Source: Bacillota bacterium (lineage in GTDB: Bacteria; Bacillota; Clostridia; Lachnospirales; Lachnospiraceae). From it: 64,000 nucleotides of DNA. The position numbers and the translations under genes are program-made. Positions 1 to 8,329 of this stretch are shown piece after piece. Within the stretch, counting starts at the first letter, position 1. Each line of letters starts with the position of its first letter. The DNA is taken from assembly GCA_023411215.1 (NCBI GenBank), contig JAEYOY010000030.1, positions 1-64,000 of the forward strand. The letters are read 5' to 3'. The notes under the pieces were generated by a model. The model did not search any database. It was not told the origin of the DNA and worked only from the letters and a program-made list of their open reading frames with translations.

Positions 1-606
1 CTAGCCTTTGATGTGAAATCCGTATCGAATCAAAATAAAACGAAGGTAAATGTGATTAAGCTGATTGACAGGCAAATCATCAATACCCGTGAAGTAGCAG
101 AGCTTCCCGTAGAAAACGGTAAGATTAAGATGAATGTGGAAGCAGATATTTTAAAACTAGCAGTTGTTGAGAGATATGGAAAAACCGGCGGTGTAGGTGT
201 TGGCTTCGTACAAGGATTTGAACTTAAAAAAGGAGCTATGGCCTACTCTATGTCCCATGACCATCATAATATAGTTGTTGTAGGTACCAAGGAAGAGGAT
301 ATGGCAGCAGCGGTCAATGGTATTGCAGAAATGCAGGGTGGATTAACCATAGCAGAAAATGGTGTAGTGACACATCGGATGCCATTACTCATTGGTGGCT
401 TAATGAGTGAAAATACGGCGGATCAAGTCATGGCAGACTTAGAGGTTATGAACCATGCTGCAGAAAAGCTTGGTTGCAAAATGGATGCACCCTTTATGGC
501 ACTAAGCTTTATCTCATTGCCTACGGTTCCCGAATTAGGCCTGACAGATATGGGCTTAATCGATGTCTTACGTCATGAACTAATCGATGTTGAAATTATA
601 GATTAG
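1..606 (+). CDS. ade: Adenine deaminase, C-terminal part (5' end outside window)
   Basis: About 200 C-terminal residues of adenine deaminase, which converts adenine to hypoxanthine and ammonia in purine salvage. The frame is open from base 1, so the GTG at 13 is internal and the metal-binding amidohydrolase core lies upstream of the window. The segment GFVQGFELKKGAMAYSMSHD and the later HRMPLLIGGLMS are typical of the C-terminal domain of this family. The protein ends normally at a TAG and is followed by a strong rho-independent terminator. The family assignment is confident; nothing can be said of the start or promoter. Confidence 0.9.
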   Translation, partial: LAFDVKSVSNQNKTKVNVIKLIDRQIINTREVAELPVENGKIKMNVEADILKLAVVERYGKTGGVGVGFVQGFELKKGAMAYSMSHDHHNIVVVGTKEEDMAAAVNGIAEMQGGLTIAENGVVTHRMPLLIGGLMSENTADQVMADLEVMNHAAEKLGCKMDAPFMALSFISLPTVPELGLTDMGLIDVLRHELIDVEIID

Positions 607-694
607 CTATTCGAATGTAATATCCGATCGATATCTGGGTAAAACCAGATATTTATAAAACACTCCTTATGATTCAAGCATAGTACTAGGGAAG

Positions 695-742
695 GGGCCT
701 TTGCAAAATAGCTGATCAGCTATGGAGCAAAGGCCCTTTTTT
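695..742 (+). terminator. Rho-independent terminator after ade
   Basis: Arms GGGCCTTTGC (695-704) and GCAAAGGCCC (727-736) enclose an inner palindrome ATAGCTGATCAGCTAT (708-723), followed by six T. It ends the adenine deaminase transcript. Confidence 0.9.
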
Positions 743-780
743 ATGCCCTTAATCAAAAGTGCCCACTAAAGATTTAACAG

Positions 781-829
781 AAAGAACGCGTCGCATCTAA
801 CTAAAAAGTTATTTTGCGACGCGCTCTTT
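781..829. terminator. Hairpin between convergent genes, likely terminator of the ABC operon
   Basis: A 15-base arm at 781-795 (AAAGAACGCGTCGCA) pairs with 815-829 (TGCGACGCGCTCTTT) with one mismatch. It lies 41 bases beyond the stop codon of the minus-strand ABC gene. The U-rich tail is modest on the minus strand, so it is called mainly from stem strength and position. Confidence 0.7.
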
Positions 830-870
830 TAGAATTAAAACAATTGATTATTGTTATGGTGTTTCATAAG

Positions 871-2745
871 CTATGCCGTTCTCTCAAACTGTGAATTATA
901 GAGGTTAGCATAGAAGCCACCTTTTGCAAGAAGCTCGGTATGGGTACCTTGTTCCACGATATCTCCCTCGTTCATGACGAGGATTAGGTCAGCATCACGA
1001 ATGGTAGATAAACGGTGCGCTATGATGAAGCTGGTTCTTCCCTTCATCAGGCTATCCATCGCCCTCTGTATCATAATCTCTGTTCTGGTATCGACAGAGC
1101 TGGTAGCTTCATCGAGAATTAGAATCTTAGGATCAGCCAGGATAGCACGGGCTATGGTTAATAGCTGCTTCTGACCCTGGGATACATTACTTGCCTCCTC
1201 ATTGAGTACCATCTGATAGCCATCGGGGAGTGTTGAGATGAAGTGATGCACATGAGCAGCCTTAGCGGCTTTCATTACTTCATCATCTGTAGCATCCAGC
1301 TTACTGTACCTAATGTTCTCCATAATGGTTCCATTAAATAACCAAGTATCCTGAAGTACCATACCGAACATCTTACGAAGATCACTACGATTAAAGTCCT
1401 TGATGTTATGACCGTCAATTAAGATCTCACCGCTATTGATATCATAGAAGCGCATCAACAGCTTAACCATAGTAGTCTTACCTGCACCGGTAGGTCCAAC
1501 GATTGCAATCTTTTGACCCTTAGATACCTTGGTGCTGAAATCCTTAATAATAATTTTGTCCGGATGATAACCAAAATGAACATGCTTAAACTCCACATGA
1601 CCATTCAAGCCTTCAATGGATACCGGATTCTCTACCGTCTGGACCTCTTCCTCGACCGCTAGGAATTCAAACACTCTTTCTGCTGCCGCAGCGGTGGACT
1701 GGAACATATTGGCTACCTGCATCAGCTGATTGATGGGCTGTGTAAACTGACGGATATATTGGAAGAAGGATTGAATCTGACCCACCTGAATCTTGCCGTT
1801 GATTGCTAGATATCCACCAAGGATAGCTACTCCTACATAACCAATGTTACCTACGAATTGCATTACCGGCATCATTAAACCGGATAGGAACTGGGACTTC
1901 CATGCAGATTCATATAGCTTTTCGTTCTTCTCATCGAATTCTCTGATGGAGTCCTGTTCCTTGTTGAAGACCTTAACGATGTTATGACCACTGTAGACTT
2001 CCTCAACCTGGCCGTTGACGTGGCCTAGATATTCCTGCTGCTGTGCAAAATATTTCTGAGATTTTTTAATCACAAGGCTTACAACGACGCCCGAGATTGG
2101 TAAAATGAGCAATGCAAGGAGTGTCATCGAAAAACTGATTCTCAGCATCATAATCAGTACACCGATAATGGTAATTACCGAGGTAATCAATTGACTCAAG
2201 CTCTGATTCAAGCTGTTACTCAAGGTGTCGATATCATTGGTAACTCTGGACAGAATCTCGCCGTGGGAGGTAGTGTCAAAGTAATTCATCGGCATACGAT
2301 GAATCTTTTCAGAGATATCCTTACGGAATTTATAGGCTACCTTTTGACTGATCCCTGTCATAATCCAGCCTTGAATAAAGGATAGTATGGCACTAATCCC
2401 ATACAGTAGGATCAAAGTAATTAATATTTTTGACAGGGCATCAAAGTTTATTCCATCTCCACCTTGGATTTTACTGATTAAACCATTGAAGATTTCTGTT
2501 GTTGCATTACCCATGACGGTAGGACCGATGATAGAGAATATGGTACTACCGACCGCGAATAGCAGCATGAGCAGGAAGCCGAATCGGTATTTCGAAAGAC
2601 TCGCAATTAGCTGCTTCATGGTTCCTTTAAAATCCTTTGCCTTTTCACCGGTCATTCCGGGAGGCCCCATATGACCGGACTTTTCTTTTCTTTTTGCAGG
2701 TGCGGGATTCACGGGAGTTTCTGTTCTATTATCATCTCTACTCAT
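871..2745 (-). CDS. ABC exporter half-transporter, permease plus ATPase (second of pair)
   Basis: A 624-residue half-transporter with an N-terminal six-helix exporter domain (about residues 50-350) and a C-terminal nucleotide-binding domain. Walker A is GPTGAGKTT near 415 and Walker B is ILILDEATSSVDT near 537, so the catalytic glutamate is present. The signature reads NVSQGQKQ instead of LSGGQ and is therefore degenerate. The N-terminal 40 residues are charged and rich in Pro and Gly. The start overlaps the end of the upstream ABC gene by 8 bases, so the two are translationally coupled and probably form a heterodimer. With MarR in front, the usual role is multidrug or antimicrobial export; the substrate cannot be read from sequence. 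Confidence 0.92.
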   Translation of the reverse strand: MSRDDNRTETPVNPAPAKRKEKSGHMGPPGMTGEKAKDFKGTMKQLIASLSKYRFGFLLMLLFAVGSTIFSIIGPTVMGNATTEIFNGLISKIQGGDGINFDALSKILITLILLYGISAILSFIQGWIMTGISQKVAYKFRKDISEKIHRMPMNYFDTTSHGEILSRVTNDIDTLSNSLNQSLSQLITSVITIIGVLIMMLRISFSMTLLALLILPISGVVVSLVIKKSQKYFAQQQEYLGHVNGQVEEVYSGHNIVKVFNKEQDSIREFDEKNEKLYESAWKSQFLSGLMMPVMQFVGNIGYVGVAILGGYLAINGKIQVGQIQSFFQYIRQFTQPINQLMQVANMFQSTAAAAERVFEFLAVEEEVQTVENPVSIEGLNGHVEFKHVHFGYHPDKIIIKDFSTKVSKGQKIAIVGPTGAGKTTMVKLLMRFYDINSGEILIDGHNIKDFNRSDLRKMFGMVLQDTWLFNGTIMENIRYSKLDATDDEVMKAAKAAHVHHFISTLPDGYQMVLNEEASNVSQGQKQLLTIARAILADPKILILDEATSSVDTRTEIMIQRAMDSLMKGRTSFIIAHRLSTIRDADLILVMNEGDIVEQGTHTELLAKGGFYANLYNSQFERTA

Positions 2746-4981
2746 AATTCAATTCCTCCTCTGACAATTGCGATGAAGCGATCTGCTGGTATACTTCGCA
2801 GTTCTTTAACAATTCTTTGTGGGTACCCTTTCCGACGATACGACCGTCATCCAGCACAAGTATCTGTTCTGCATTCATAATGGTACTGATTCTTTGAGCG
2901 ATAATTAATATGGTACTGTCAGAGAGCTTCTCCTTCAAGGTTTTACGAAGTGTAGAATCCGTCCTATAGTCCAGTGCAGAGAAGCTGTCATCGAAGATAT
3001 AGATCTCCGGCTTCTTCGCGATTGCTCTGGCGATAGAAAGACGCTGCTTCTGACCGCCGGATACATTCGTTCCGCCCTCAGAGATGGGGGCTTCGTAGCC
3101 CTCCGGTTTCGCATCGATAAACTCTATCGCCTGTGCTATCTCGGCAGCCTTTTTAATATCATCTTCCTTAGCATCCGGAGCACCAAAGGATATGTTTGAT
3201 GCTATCGTACCTGTAAATAAGGTGCCCTTCTGGGGTACAAATCCAAGCTTATCGCGAAGGGAATACTGCTTCATCTTCGTAATATCGGTTCCATCGACTA
3301 ATATGGTTCCCTGAGTAGCATCATAGAATCTGGGTATCAGATTAATCAAGGTAGATTTACCGCTACCTGTACTTCCAATAATAGCAGTTGTTTCTCCGGG
3401 CTTGGCTGTAAAGCTGATATCGGATAACACATCCTCCTCTGCATTGGGATAACGGAAATATACATTTTTAAATTCCAGAACACCTCTCATATCTGCTTTG
3501 GTAGGCTCATCGGTATCGGATTCCTTGATCGCAACCTCAGTTTCCAATACCTCAGCAATACGCTTTGCTGCAACTAGTGATCTGGGCAACATAATGGAAA
3601 CCATGGTAAGCATAAGGAAGGAGATGATAATCTGCATGGTGTACTGGATAAAGGCTATCATATCGCCAACCTGCATGGTTCCGGCATCAATTTTACCTGC
3701 GCCTACCCAGATAATCAATATGGAAATCAGGTTCATAATCATCATCAATACCGGCATCATAAAGGTCATAACACGATTTACAAAGAGTGAATTCTTCGTT
3801 ACATCAACATTGGCTTTGTCGAAACGTTGCTCCTCATAGGAGACAGTACTAAAAGCGCGAATAACAGGAAGACCGGTAATGGTTTCTCTCATGACAAGAT
3901 TGATGCGGTCAACAAGCTTTTGCATTACTTTAAACTTTGGCATTGCAACGACAAGTAATGCACCGATTAGAATAAAGACAGCACCAATACCTACAATAAG
4001 CACCCAGGACATGGAGTTATTGGTTTTCATAACCTTCAGAATTCCTCCGAATGCCAAGATAGGAGAGTAAATAACGATACGAATGAAAAACACGACCAGC
4101 GTCTGAACCTGTTGGATATCGTTGGTGCTACGCGTGATCAGTGAAGCGGTAGAGAACTGATCCATCTCTTGATTAGAGAAGGACAGAACCTTCTTAAAGA
4201 CATTACTTCTTAGGTCTTTACCAAACATTGCGGCAATCCTTGAAGAGAATAAGGTGACAAGAATGGAAGCAACCATTGCCACAAGTGCTAGGCCAATCAT
4301 TCTGACACCGACAAAGAGAATGTAATTAATCTGCATCCGGTTAACATTGATACCAATTGCTTCATACTCTCCTTTAATAAATGAGCTTGCACTGGAAGTA
4401 AGCAGCATCTCGGGCATCTCGTTAAGTTTTTCTGTTATGCCGGAAAGCATTGCGGTTTTTCCTTCCGGTGGAACAAGGGAGAGAAGTTGAAAAATATCAG
4501 GATTGCCCTGTGTCATTTCAGCAGGGAAGTTCGCAAGGAACTGTTGCTTCATCTCCTGAGAGGCTTCATTATCGCCCTCAATGGTTAATACCATCATCAT
4601 GGGGATGGACATGGCATCCGCAAGCTCTTCCTCTGCTTCCTTATCCCAGAGATAGATACTCTCCGTGGCAAGAGCAGGATATTCCTCCTGATAATCGGAC
4701 CATTCCGTTTCACTAAGTTCTTCTTTTTTTAATTCTTTGTAATGGTCTCTTACCAGCGTGTTATTTATGTCATCCATAAATACGGACAGCTTATCAAGCT
4801 CTGTCGCGCGTATCGCTTCCGGTACCTTATCTTCAATTCCGCTGTTGGTAATACCGGTATTAATAATATCCGAGGTATAGGTGGGCAGTGCTAAATCACT
4901 AGCAGCCTGTAATACCAATAGAATTGTAACAAAAAGAATTGCTACAACCGATTTTTTTAAGAATTTTAGCAGCTTAAACAT
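2738..4981 (-). CDS. ABC exporter half-transporter, permease plus ATPase (first of pair)
   Basis: A 747-residue half-transporter. Walker A is GSTGSGKST near 530, the signature VSGGQKQR is canonical, and Walker B reads IYIFDDSFSALD, with Asp where the catalytic Glu normally sits. About 190 residues are inserted between the first and second transmembrane helices (roughly 35-220). They are acidic and hydrophilic and predicted to lie outside the cell. Together with the partner gene this gives one canonical and one degenerate ATP site, as in heterodimeric exporters of the TM287/288 type. It lies 29 bases downstream of the MarR gene and in the same operon. Confidence 0.92.
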   Translation of the reverse strand: MFKLLKFLKKSVVAILFVTILLVLQAASDLALPTYTSDIINTGITNSGIEDKVPEAIRATELDKLSVFMDDINNTLVRDHYKELKKEELSETEWSDYQEEYPALATESIYLWDKEAEEELADAMSIPMMMVLTIEGDNEASQEMKQQFLANFPAEMTQGNPDIFQLLSLVPPEGKTAMLSGITEKLNEMPEMLLTSSASSFIKGEYEAIGINVNRMQINYILFVGVRMIGLALVAMVASILVTLFSSRIAAMFGKDLRSNVFKKVLSFSNQEMDQFSTASLITRSTNDIQQVQTLVVFFIRIVIYSPILAFGGILKVMKTNNSMSWVLIVGIGAVFILIGALLVVAMPKFKVMQKLVDRINLVMRETITGLPVIRAFSTVSYEEQRFDKANVDVTKNSLFVNRVMTFMMPVLMMIMNLISILIIWVGAGKIDAGTMQVGDMIAFIQYTMQIIISFLMLTMVSIMLPRSLVAAKRIAEVLETEVAIKESDTDEPTKADMRGVLEFKNVYFRYPNAEEDVLSDISFTAKPGETTAIIGSTGSGKSTLINLIPRFYDATQGTILVDGTDITKMKQYSLRDKLGFVPQKGTLFTGTIASNISFGAPDAKEDDIKKAAEIAQAIEFIDAKPEGYEAPISEGGTNVSGGQKQRLSIARAIAKKPEIYIFDDSFSALDYRTDSTLRKTLKEKLSDSTILIIAQRISTIMNAEQILVLDDGRIVGKGTHKELLKNCEVYQQIASSQLSEEELNYE

Positions 4982-5010
4982 GTGTTTTCCTTTCTATTGT
5001 TAATGGATTA

Positions 5011-5451
5011 TTATAAATCGTTATTATTTATATTGTTCCTTATTTTTTGCATTAGGTGCAATAGGGTCTTCAATTCCTCCTCCGTAAGACCATCAAATAA
5101 TTTAGTGGTCATCCCCTCCATGAATTTTTCCCCAGCCTCTGCCTGAAGCAATCCTTCCGGAGTAAGGTATACTCTCATCATCCGCTTATCCTCTGTATCT
5201 GGAATACGATAAACATAATGATTTGCCTCTAGCTTGTTCAACATACCGGTGATGGTTGCCGGCTTTACACAATGTTTTTCAGATAAGGCCTTTTGAGTAA
5301 TACCTTCATTATCCTTAATATGAAGAAGTAACTGGGGTTGACCTGGATAAAGCTTTGTTTTTTCCAGCTTCTGATAGGAATGCTGATGAATGGACTTCAT
5401 TAATTCACTAAAGGTGATAATCAGCTGAGTTACTTCATTGTTCTTTTCGAT
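5011..5451 (-). CDS. MarR-family transcriptional regulator, probable AUC start
   Basis: Winged-helix MarR regulator of the downstream exporter pair. The helix-turn-helix is recognisable at GITQKALSEKHCVKPATITG and the wing at VYRIPDTEDKRMMRVYLT. The first ATG (5400) would give 129 residues and remove most of dimerisation helix 1. The frame stays open upstream and encodes EKNNEVTQLIITFSEL, a normal MarR N-terminus giving 146 residues. AAGGAGGAG (5458-5466) sits 8 bases before an ATC codon at 5449-5451, and there is no ATG, GTG or TTG between. The start is therefore placed at this ATC; the non-canonical start is an inference. It is probably autoregulated through the operator at 5483-5494. Confidence 0.8.
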   Translation of the reverse strand: MEKNNEVTQLIITFSELMKSIHQHSYQKLEKTKLYPGQPQLLLHIKDNEGITQKALSEKHCVKPATITGMLNKLEANHYVYRIPDTEDKRMMRVYLTPEGLLQAEAGEKFMEGMTTKLFDGLTEEELKTLLHLMQKIRNNINNNDL

Positions 5452-5482
5452 TGATCTCTCCTCCTTAATCTTCCAAAAGTAC

Positions 5483-5531
5483 TTAGGTGCCTAATAGATA
5501 TGTATTATAACACGATGAACCAGTAAGTCAA
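5483..5531 (-). promoter_or_regulatory. Promoter and MarR operator of the regulator-exporter operon
   Basis: On the minus strand TTGACT (5526-5531), a 16-base spacer and TATAAT (5504-5509) form a near-consensus promoter. TTAGG-TG-CCTAA (5483-5494), an interrupted palindrome, lies just downstream of the -10 box, over the expected start of transcription. That is where a MarR dimer would block initiation. Confidence 0.75.
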
Positions 5532-5783
5532 TATATACAATTCTTAAATTTTTATGAGAAGCAAAAGAATACATATTTTTACCAATTATATTATGGAAAT
5601 AACCACTTATTTTAATCCCATAGACAGAAGAATTTCCGATGTTATAATGAAATTAAAGTTGAAAATCACACTAACATGACACGCCTGCCCTTTGTGATGG
5701 TTTGTGCAGAGAGGACACAGGCACAAACTTAATAGTGTGAAAATCGATTTTAATTCTAGCACTATGTACAGGGGGGATTGGGA

Positions 5784-6227
5784 ATGGATGTAGAGATCTG
5801 CATAGATAAGGACCGAATAAAGCCCAAAGTGGTAATACATACCAATGAGGTGACTTCTGAGATCAATGAGATGGTGAAACGGTTGTCAGACTACAATCAA
5901 CAGGTACTGGTGGGATATCTGAATGAAGAAGCAATCTTATTGAACCTTGAGGACATCTATCGAATTTATTCCCAGGGCCAAAAGGTGGTTGCCGAGACTC
6001 AGAAGGAGAAGGTTTATCTTAGATTTCGATTATATGAACTGGAGGAGAGGTTAGCCGGAACAAGGTTGATCCGGATATCGAATTCGGAGATTATCAATCT
6101 AAAAAGAATTAAGAGTCTTGATTTAAGTATCTCAGGAACAATAACGATGAAATTTGATAATGGAGAGAAATCCTTTGTATCGAGAAGATATGTGGATAAG
6201 ATAAAACACTATATAGGAATATCGTGA
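5784..6227 (+). CDS. LytTR-domain DNA-binding regulator
   Basis: A 147-residue protein with a C-terminal LytTR DNA-binding domain (from about residue 50), recognised from VYLRFRLYELEERL, TRLIRISNSEIINLKRIKSL and the closing FVSRRYVDKIKHYIG. There is no phospho-receiver domain; the N-terminal 45 residues are a small domain of unknown role. Start ATG 5784 is preferred over TTG 5778 because AGGGGGG (5770-5776) is 7 bases upstream. The next gene encodes a DUF3021 membrane protein. LytTR plus DUF3021 is a recurrent pair in Firmicutes, in which the membrane partner is thought to control the regulator, often by autoregulation. Confidence 0.88.
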   Translation: MDVEICIDKDRIKPKVVIHTNEVTSEINEMVKRLSDYNQQVLVGYLNEEAILLNLEDIYRIYSQGQKVVAETQKEKVYLRFRLYELEERLAGTRLIRISNSEIINLKRIKSLDLSISGTITMKFDNGEKSFVSRRYVDKIKHYIGIS

Positions 6228-6319
6228 TATTGGTTTAAACAGTCGACTGTATAAATATATGAATACAAAGATATATTATTCAGAGTTTTCATACCCTTAT
6301 CGGGTAGAAGGAGGATATT

Positions 6320-6778
6320 ATGACAATGAAAAAAGCATTACTAAGAGGTCTTTACGGCGCTCCTCTCGGAGTATTCTTTGGATATACCATTACCATATTA
6401 ATTGCACTGGTGAATCCAAAGGGAGGAGAGTATAATCCGGTAGTACCTCAGCTGACGATACTACTGAACAATGAAATTATGGCAGTTGTCTTGCAATATG
6501 TATTAATGGCAATCATGGGCTTTGGGTATGCTGCTAGTTCAGCGGTATATGAGGTGGAGCAATGGGGTATTGCCAAGCAGACAATCATACACTTTTTGAT
6601 TATGACGATTTCCACCTTCCCAGTGGCCTATACCTGCTACTGGATGGAGCATTCCTTATTCGGTATCCTAACCTATGTCGGAATATTCATTGGTATATAC
6701 TTTATCATATGGCTTTCCCAGATGTACTTTTGGAGTCGGAGGATTAGAGGTATCAATGATAAGCTGAGAAAGAATTAA
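6320..6778 (+). CDS. DUF3021 family membrane protein
   Basis: A 152-residue protein with four predicted transmembrane helices (about 12-34, 52-75, 88-107 and 115-138) and a basic C-terminal tail SRRIRGINDKLRKN. AGAAGGAGG lies 8-9 bases before the ATG. It follows the LytTR gene by 92 bases on the same strand and is presumably its functional partner, though nothing in the sequence shows the signal sensed. Confidence 0.85.
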   Translation: MTMKKALLRGLYGAPLGVFFGYTITILIALVNPKGGEYNPVVPQLTILLNNEIMAVVLQYVLMAIMGFGYAASSAVYEVEQWGIAKQTIIHFLIMTISTFPVAYTCYWMEHSLFGILTYVGIFIGIYFIIWLSQMYFWSRRIRGINDKLRKN

Positions 6779-6824
6779 TAAGCAAAGCTAGGTAAGAGCT
6801 GTATAAGGATCGTGTTAGTAAAGG

Positions 6825-6914
6825 GGATGTTGCAAAAGGCAAGTTGAAGCGGAAGGAAAGGACAGCATGCATGTTGTTCTTTCCTTTATTTAAACCATAC
6901 CTTTTGCAACAGCC
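6825..6914. repeat. MITE-like palindromic element between convergent genes
   Basis: Terminal arms GGATGTTGCAAAAGG (6825-6839) and CCTTTTGCAACAGCC (6900-6914) match at 14 of 15 positions and flank 60 bases. These contain a second hairpin with arms AAGGAAAG and CTTTCCTT (6853-6886). No T-run follows the outer arms, so it is not a standard terminator, although it may end transcription of both flanking genes. Confidence 0.6.
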
Positions 6915-6933
6915 ACTTAAGCAAATTGATGTC

Positions 6934-8034
6934 TTATTGATTCAATTCCTCCAATAATATCTCAAGAAGTGCATCGTTTTGCTCCGGATTCATAAAGCAG
7001 AATCGAATGAATTTGTTATTTAAGAACGGGAAGGTAGAGCAGTCGCGGAGCATTAATCCTTTGCGAATAGCAGCTTCGAATAGATCCATGGAGGTGATTT
7101 CCTCCTTTAATATCTTAATTAGAATAAAGTTCGCTGTTGGGGTGTAGTACTTAATATTCTTACAGGTAGAGAGAACCGTACAGATACGGTCACGCTCCTT
7201 TGCAATTAAAGAGCGGGTATCCTTGATGTACTCTTCATCCGTGAACATAATCTCCCCTGCTATTGCAGCAAGACTATTGATGGTCCAGGGATTTTTTCTT
7301 TGGTTCATTTCCTTTAGCAAATCCGCATTACCACAGATTGCATAGCCTAGACGAAGACCGGGAGCAGCAAAGAACTTCGAGATACCCCGGAGGATAATAA
7401 TATTATTATAGTAACCGGTCAACGGTGCGGAGGTAATCTTAGCTACATCTTCAGCAAATTCTACATAGGTCTCATCCACCATCACAAAGATGCCCTTTTG
7501 CTTGCAGATATCCAGAATCTTTCTCATATCACTTCTCGTTATTGCAGAGGAAGTCGGATTATTCGGATTACAGATGACAAGAAGATCAACATCGGAGATC
7601 AGCATCTTCTCTAAGGACGTTATATCTAAATTAAAATTATTCTCCTCCTCCAAACGGTAATAACGGGTTACTCCGCCGTCTAAAGCCACCTCGCGCTCAT
7701 ATTCGGAATAGGTGGGACCGATAATTAAGGCATGCTTCGGATGTTTGATCTGGATGAATAAAGAGATCAGCTCGGTTGAACCATTGCCTACGATAACATT
7801 ATCCATATCGGTATGAACATAATCGGCAATCTTCTTACGAAGAGAGCTATAATCCCGATCGGGGTAACTCATAATCGCATCAATCCGCTGCGCTAAGGTT
7901 GCCTTAAGCTTGGGTGAGATGCCTAAGGGGTTTACATTCGCAGAGAAACTTACGATATCCTCCTTCTTAATTCCATATACCTTCTCAATTATCTCTAAAT
8001 CACTGCCATGAAAATGATCTGTGTGCTTTATCAT
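6934..8034 (-). CDS. PLP-dependent aminotransferase, CobD/HisC-like
   Basis: A fold-type I pyridoxal-phosphate enzyme of about 366 residues. Opening HTDHFHGSDLEII and SFSANVNPLGISP resemble threonine-phosphate decarboxylase (CobD) and histidinol-phosphate aminotransferase. VICNPNNPTS, MVDETYVEF and ISKFFAAPGLRLGY supply the cofactor contacts, with the Schiff-base lysine in SK. No cobalamin or histidine genes lie nearby, so the substrate is open. ATG 8034 is chosen because AAAGGAG (8039-8045) precedes it; an upstream ATG at 8085 would add 17 residues but has no ribosome-binding site. It is a single gene, convergent with the DUF3021 gene. Confidence 0.85.
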   Translation of the reverse strand: MIKHTDHFHGSDLEIIEKVYGIKKEDIVSFSANVNPLGISPKLKATLAQRIDAIMSYPDRDYSSLRKKIADYVHTDMDNVIVGNGSTELISLFIQIKHPKHALIIGPTYSEYEREVALDGGVTRYYRLEEENNFNLDITSLEKMLISDVDLLVICNPNNPTSSAITRSDMRKILDICKQKGIFVMVDETYVEFAEDVAKITSAPLTGYYNNIIILRGISKFFAAPGLRLGYAICGNADLLKEMNQRKNPWTINSLAAIAGEIMFTDEEYIKDTRSLIAKERDRICTVLSTCKNIKYYTPTANFILIKILKEEITSMDLFEAAIRKGLMLRDCSTFPFLNNKFIRFCFMNPEQNDALLEILLEELNQ

Positions 8035-8329
8035 ATGGCTCCTTTCCGGTATAATTAACTGCTCGAATACCTGTATAACATTCATTTATAAAAACGTTAC
8101 TGTTCCGATTCCAGCCAGTATTATGGTAAAATGAGTTTGACCAATGTATCTGAATTTGGATATATTGGTCGAAGCATATATTAACTTTGGCTGGGGTCTT
8201 ATCATTGACCGTAAAACCATCGTTTTTTGATAAATACTGGATTTTTTTCTATGATTGAATTATAATTATTACATTATTATATCTTATTTTGGATAATTTG
8301 CAATGATTCCTGTGAAAGGAGCTTATTAA
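8035..8329. other. Divergent intergenic region with nested inverted repeat
   Basis: This 295-base gap separates two divergent genes. GACCAATGTATC (8139-8150) pairs with GATATATTGGTC (8159-8170) around an 8-base loop. CCAGCCA (8111-8117) and TGGCTGG (8188-8194) form an outer arm pair. The rest is AT-rich, with no confident promoter hexamers. It could be an operator or a leader RNA. Confidence 0.5.
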
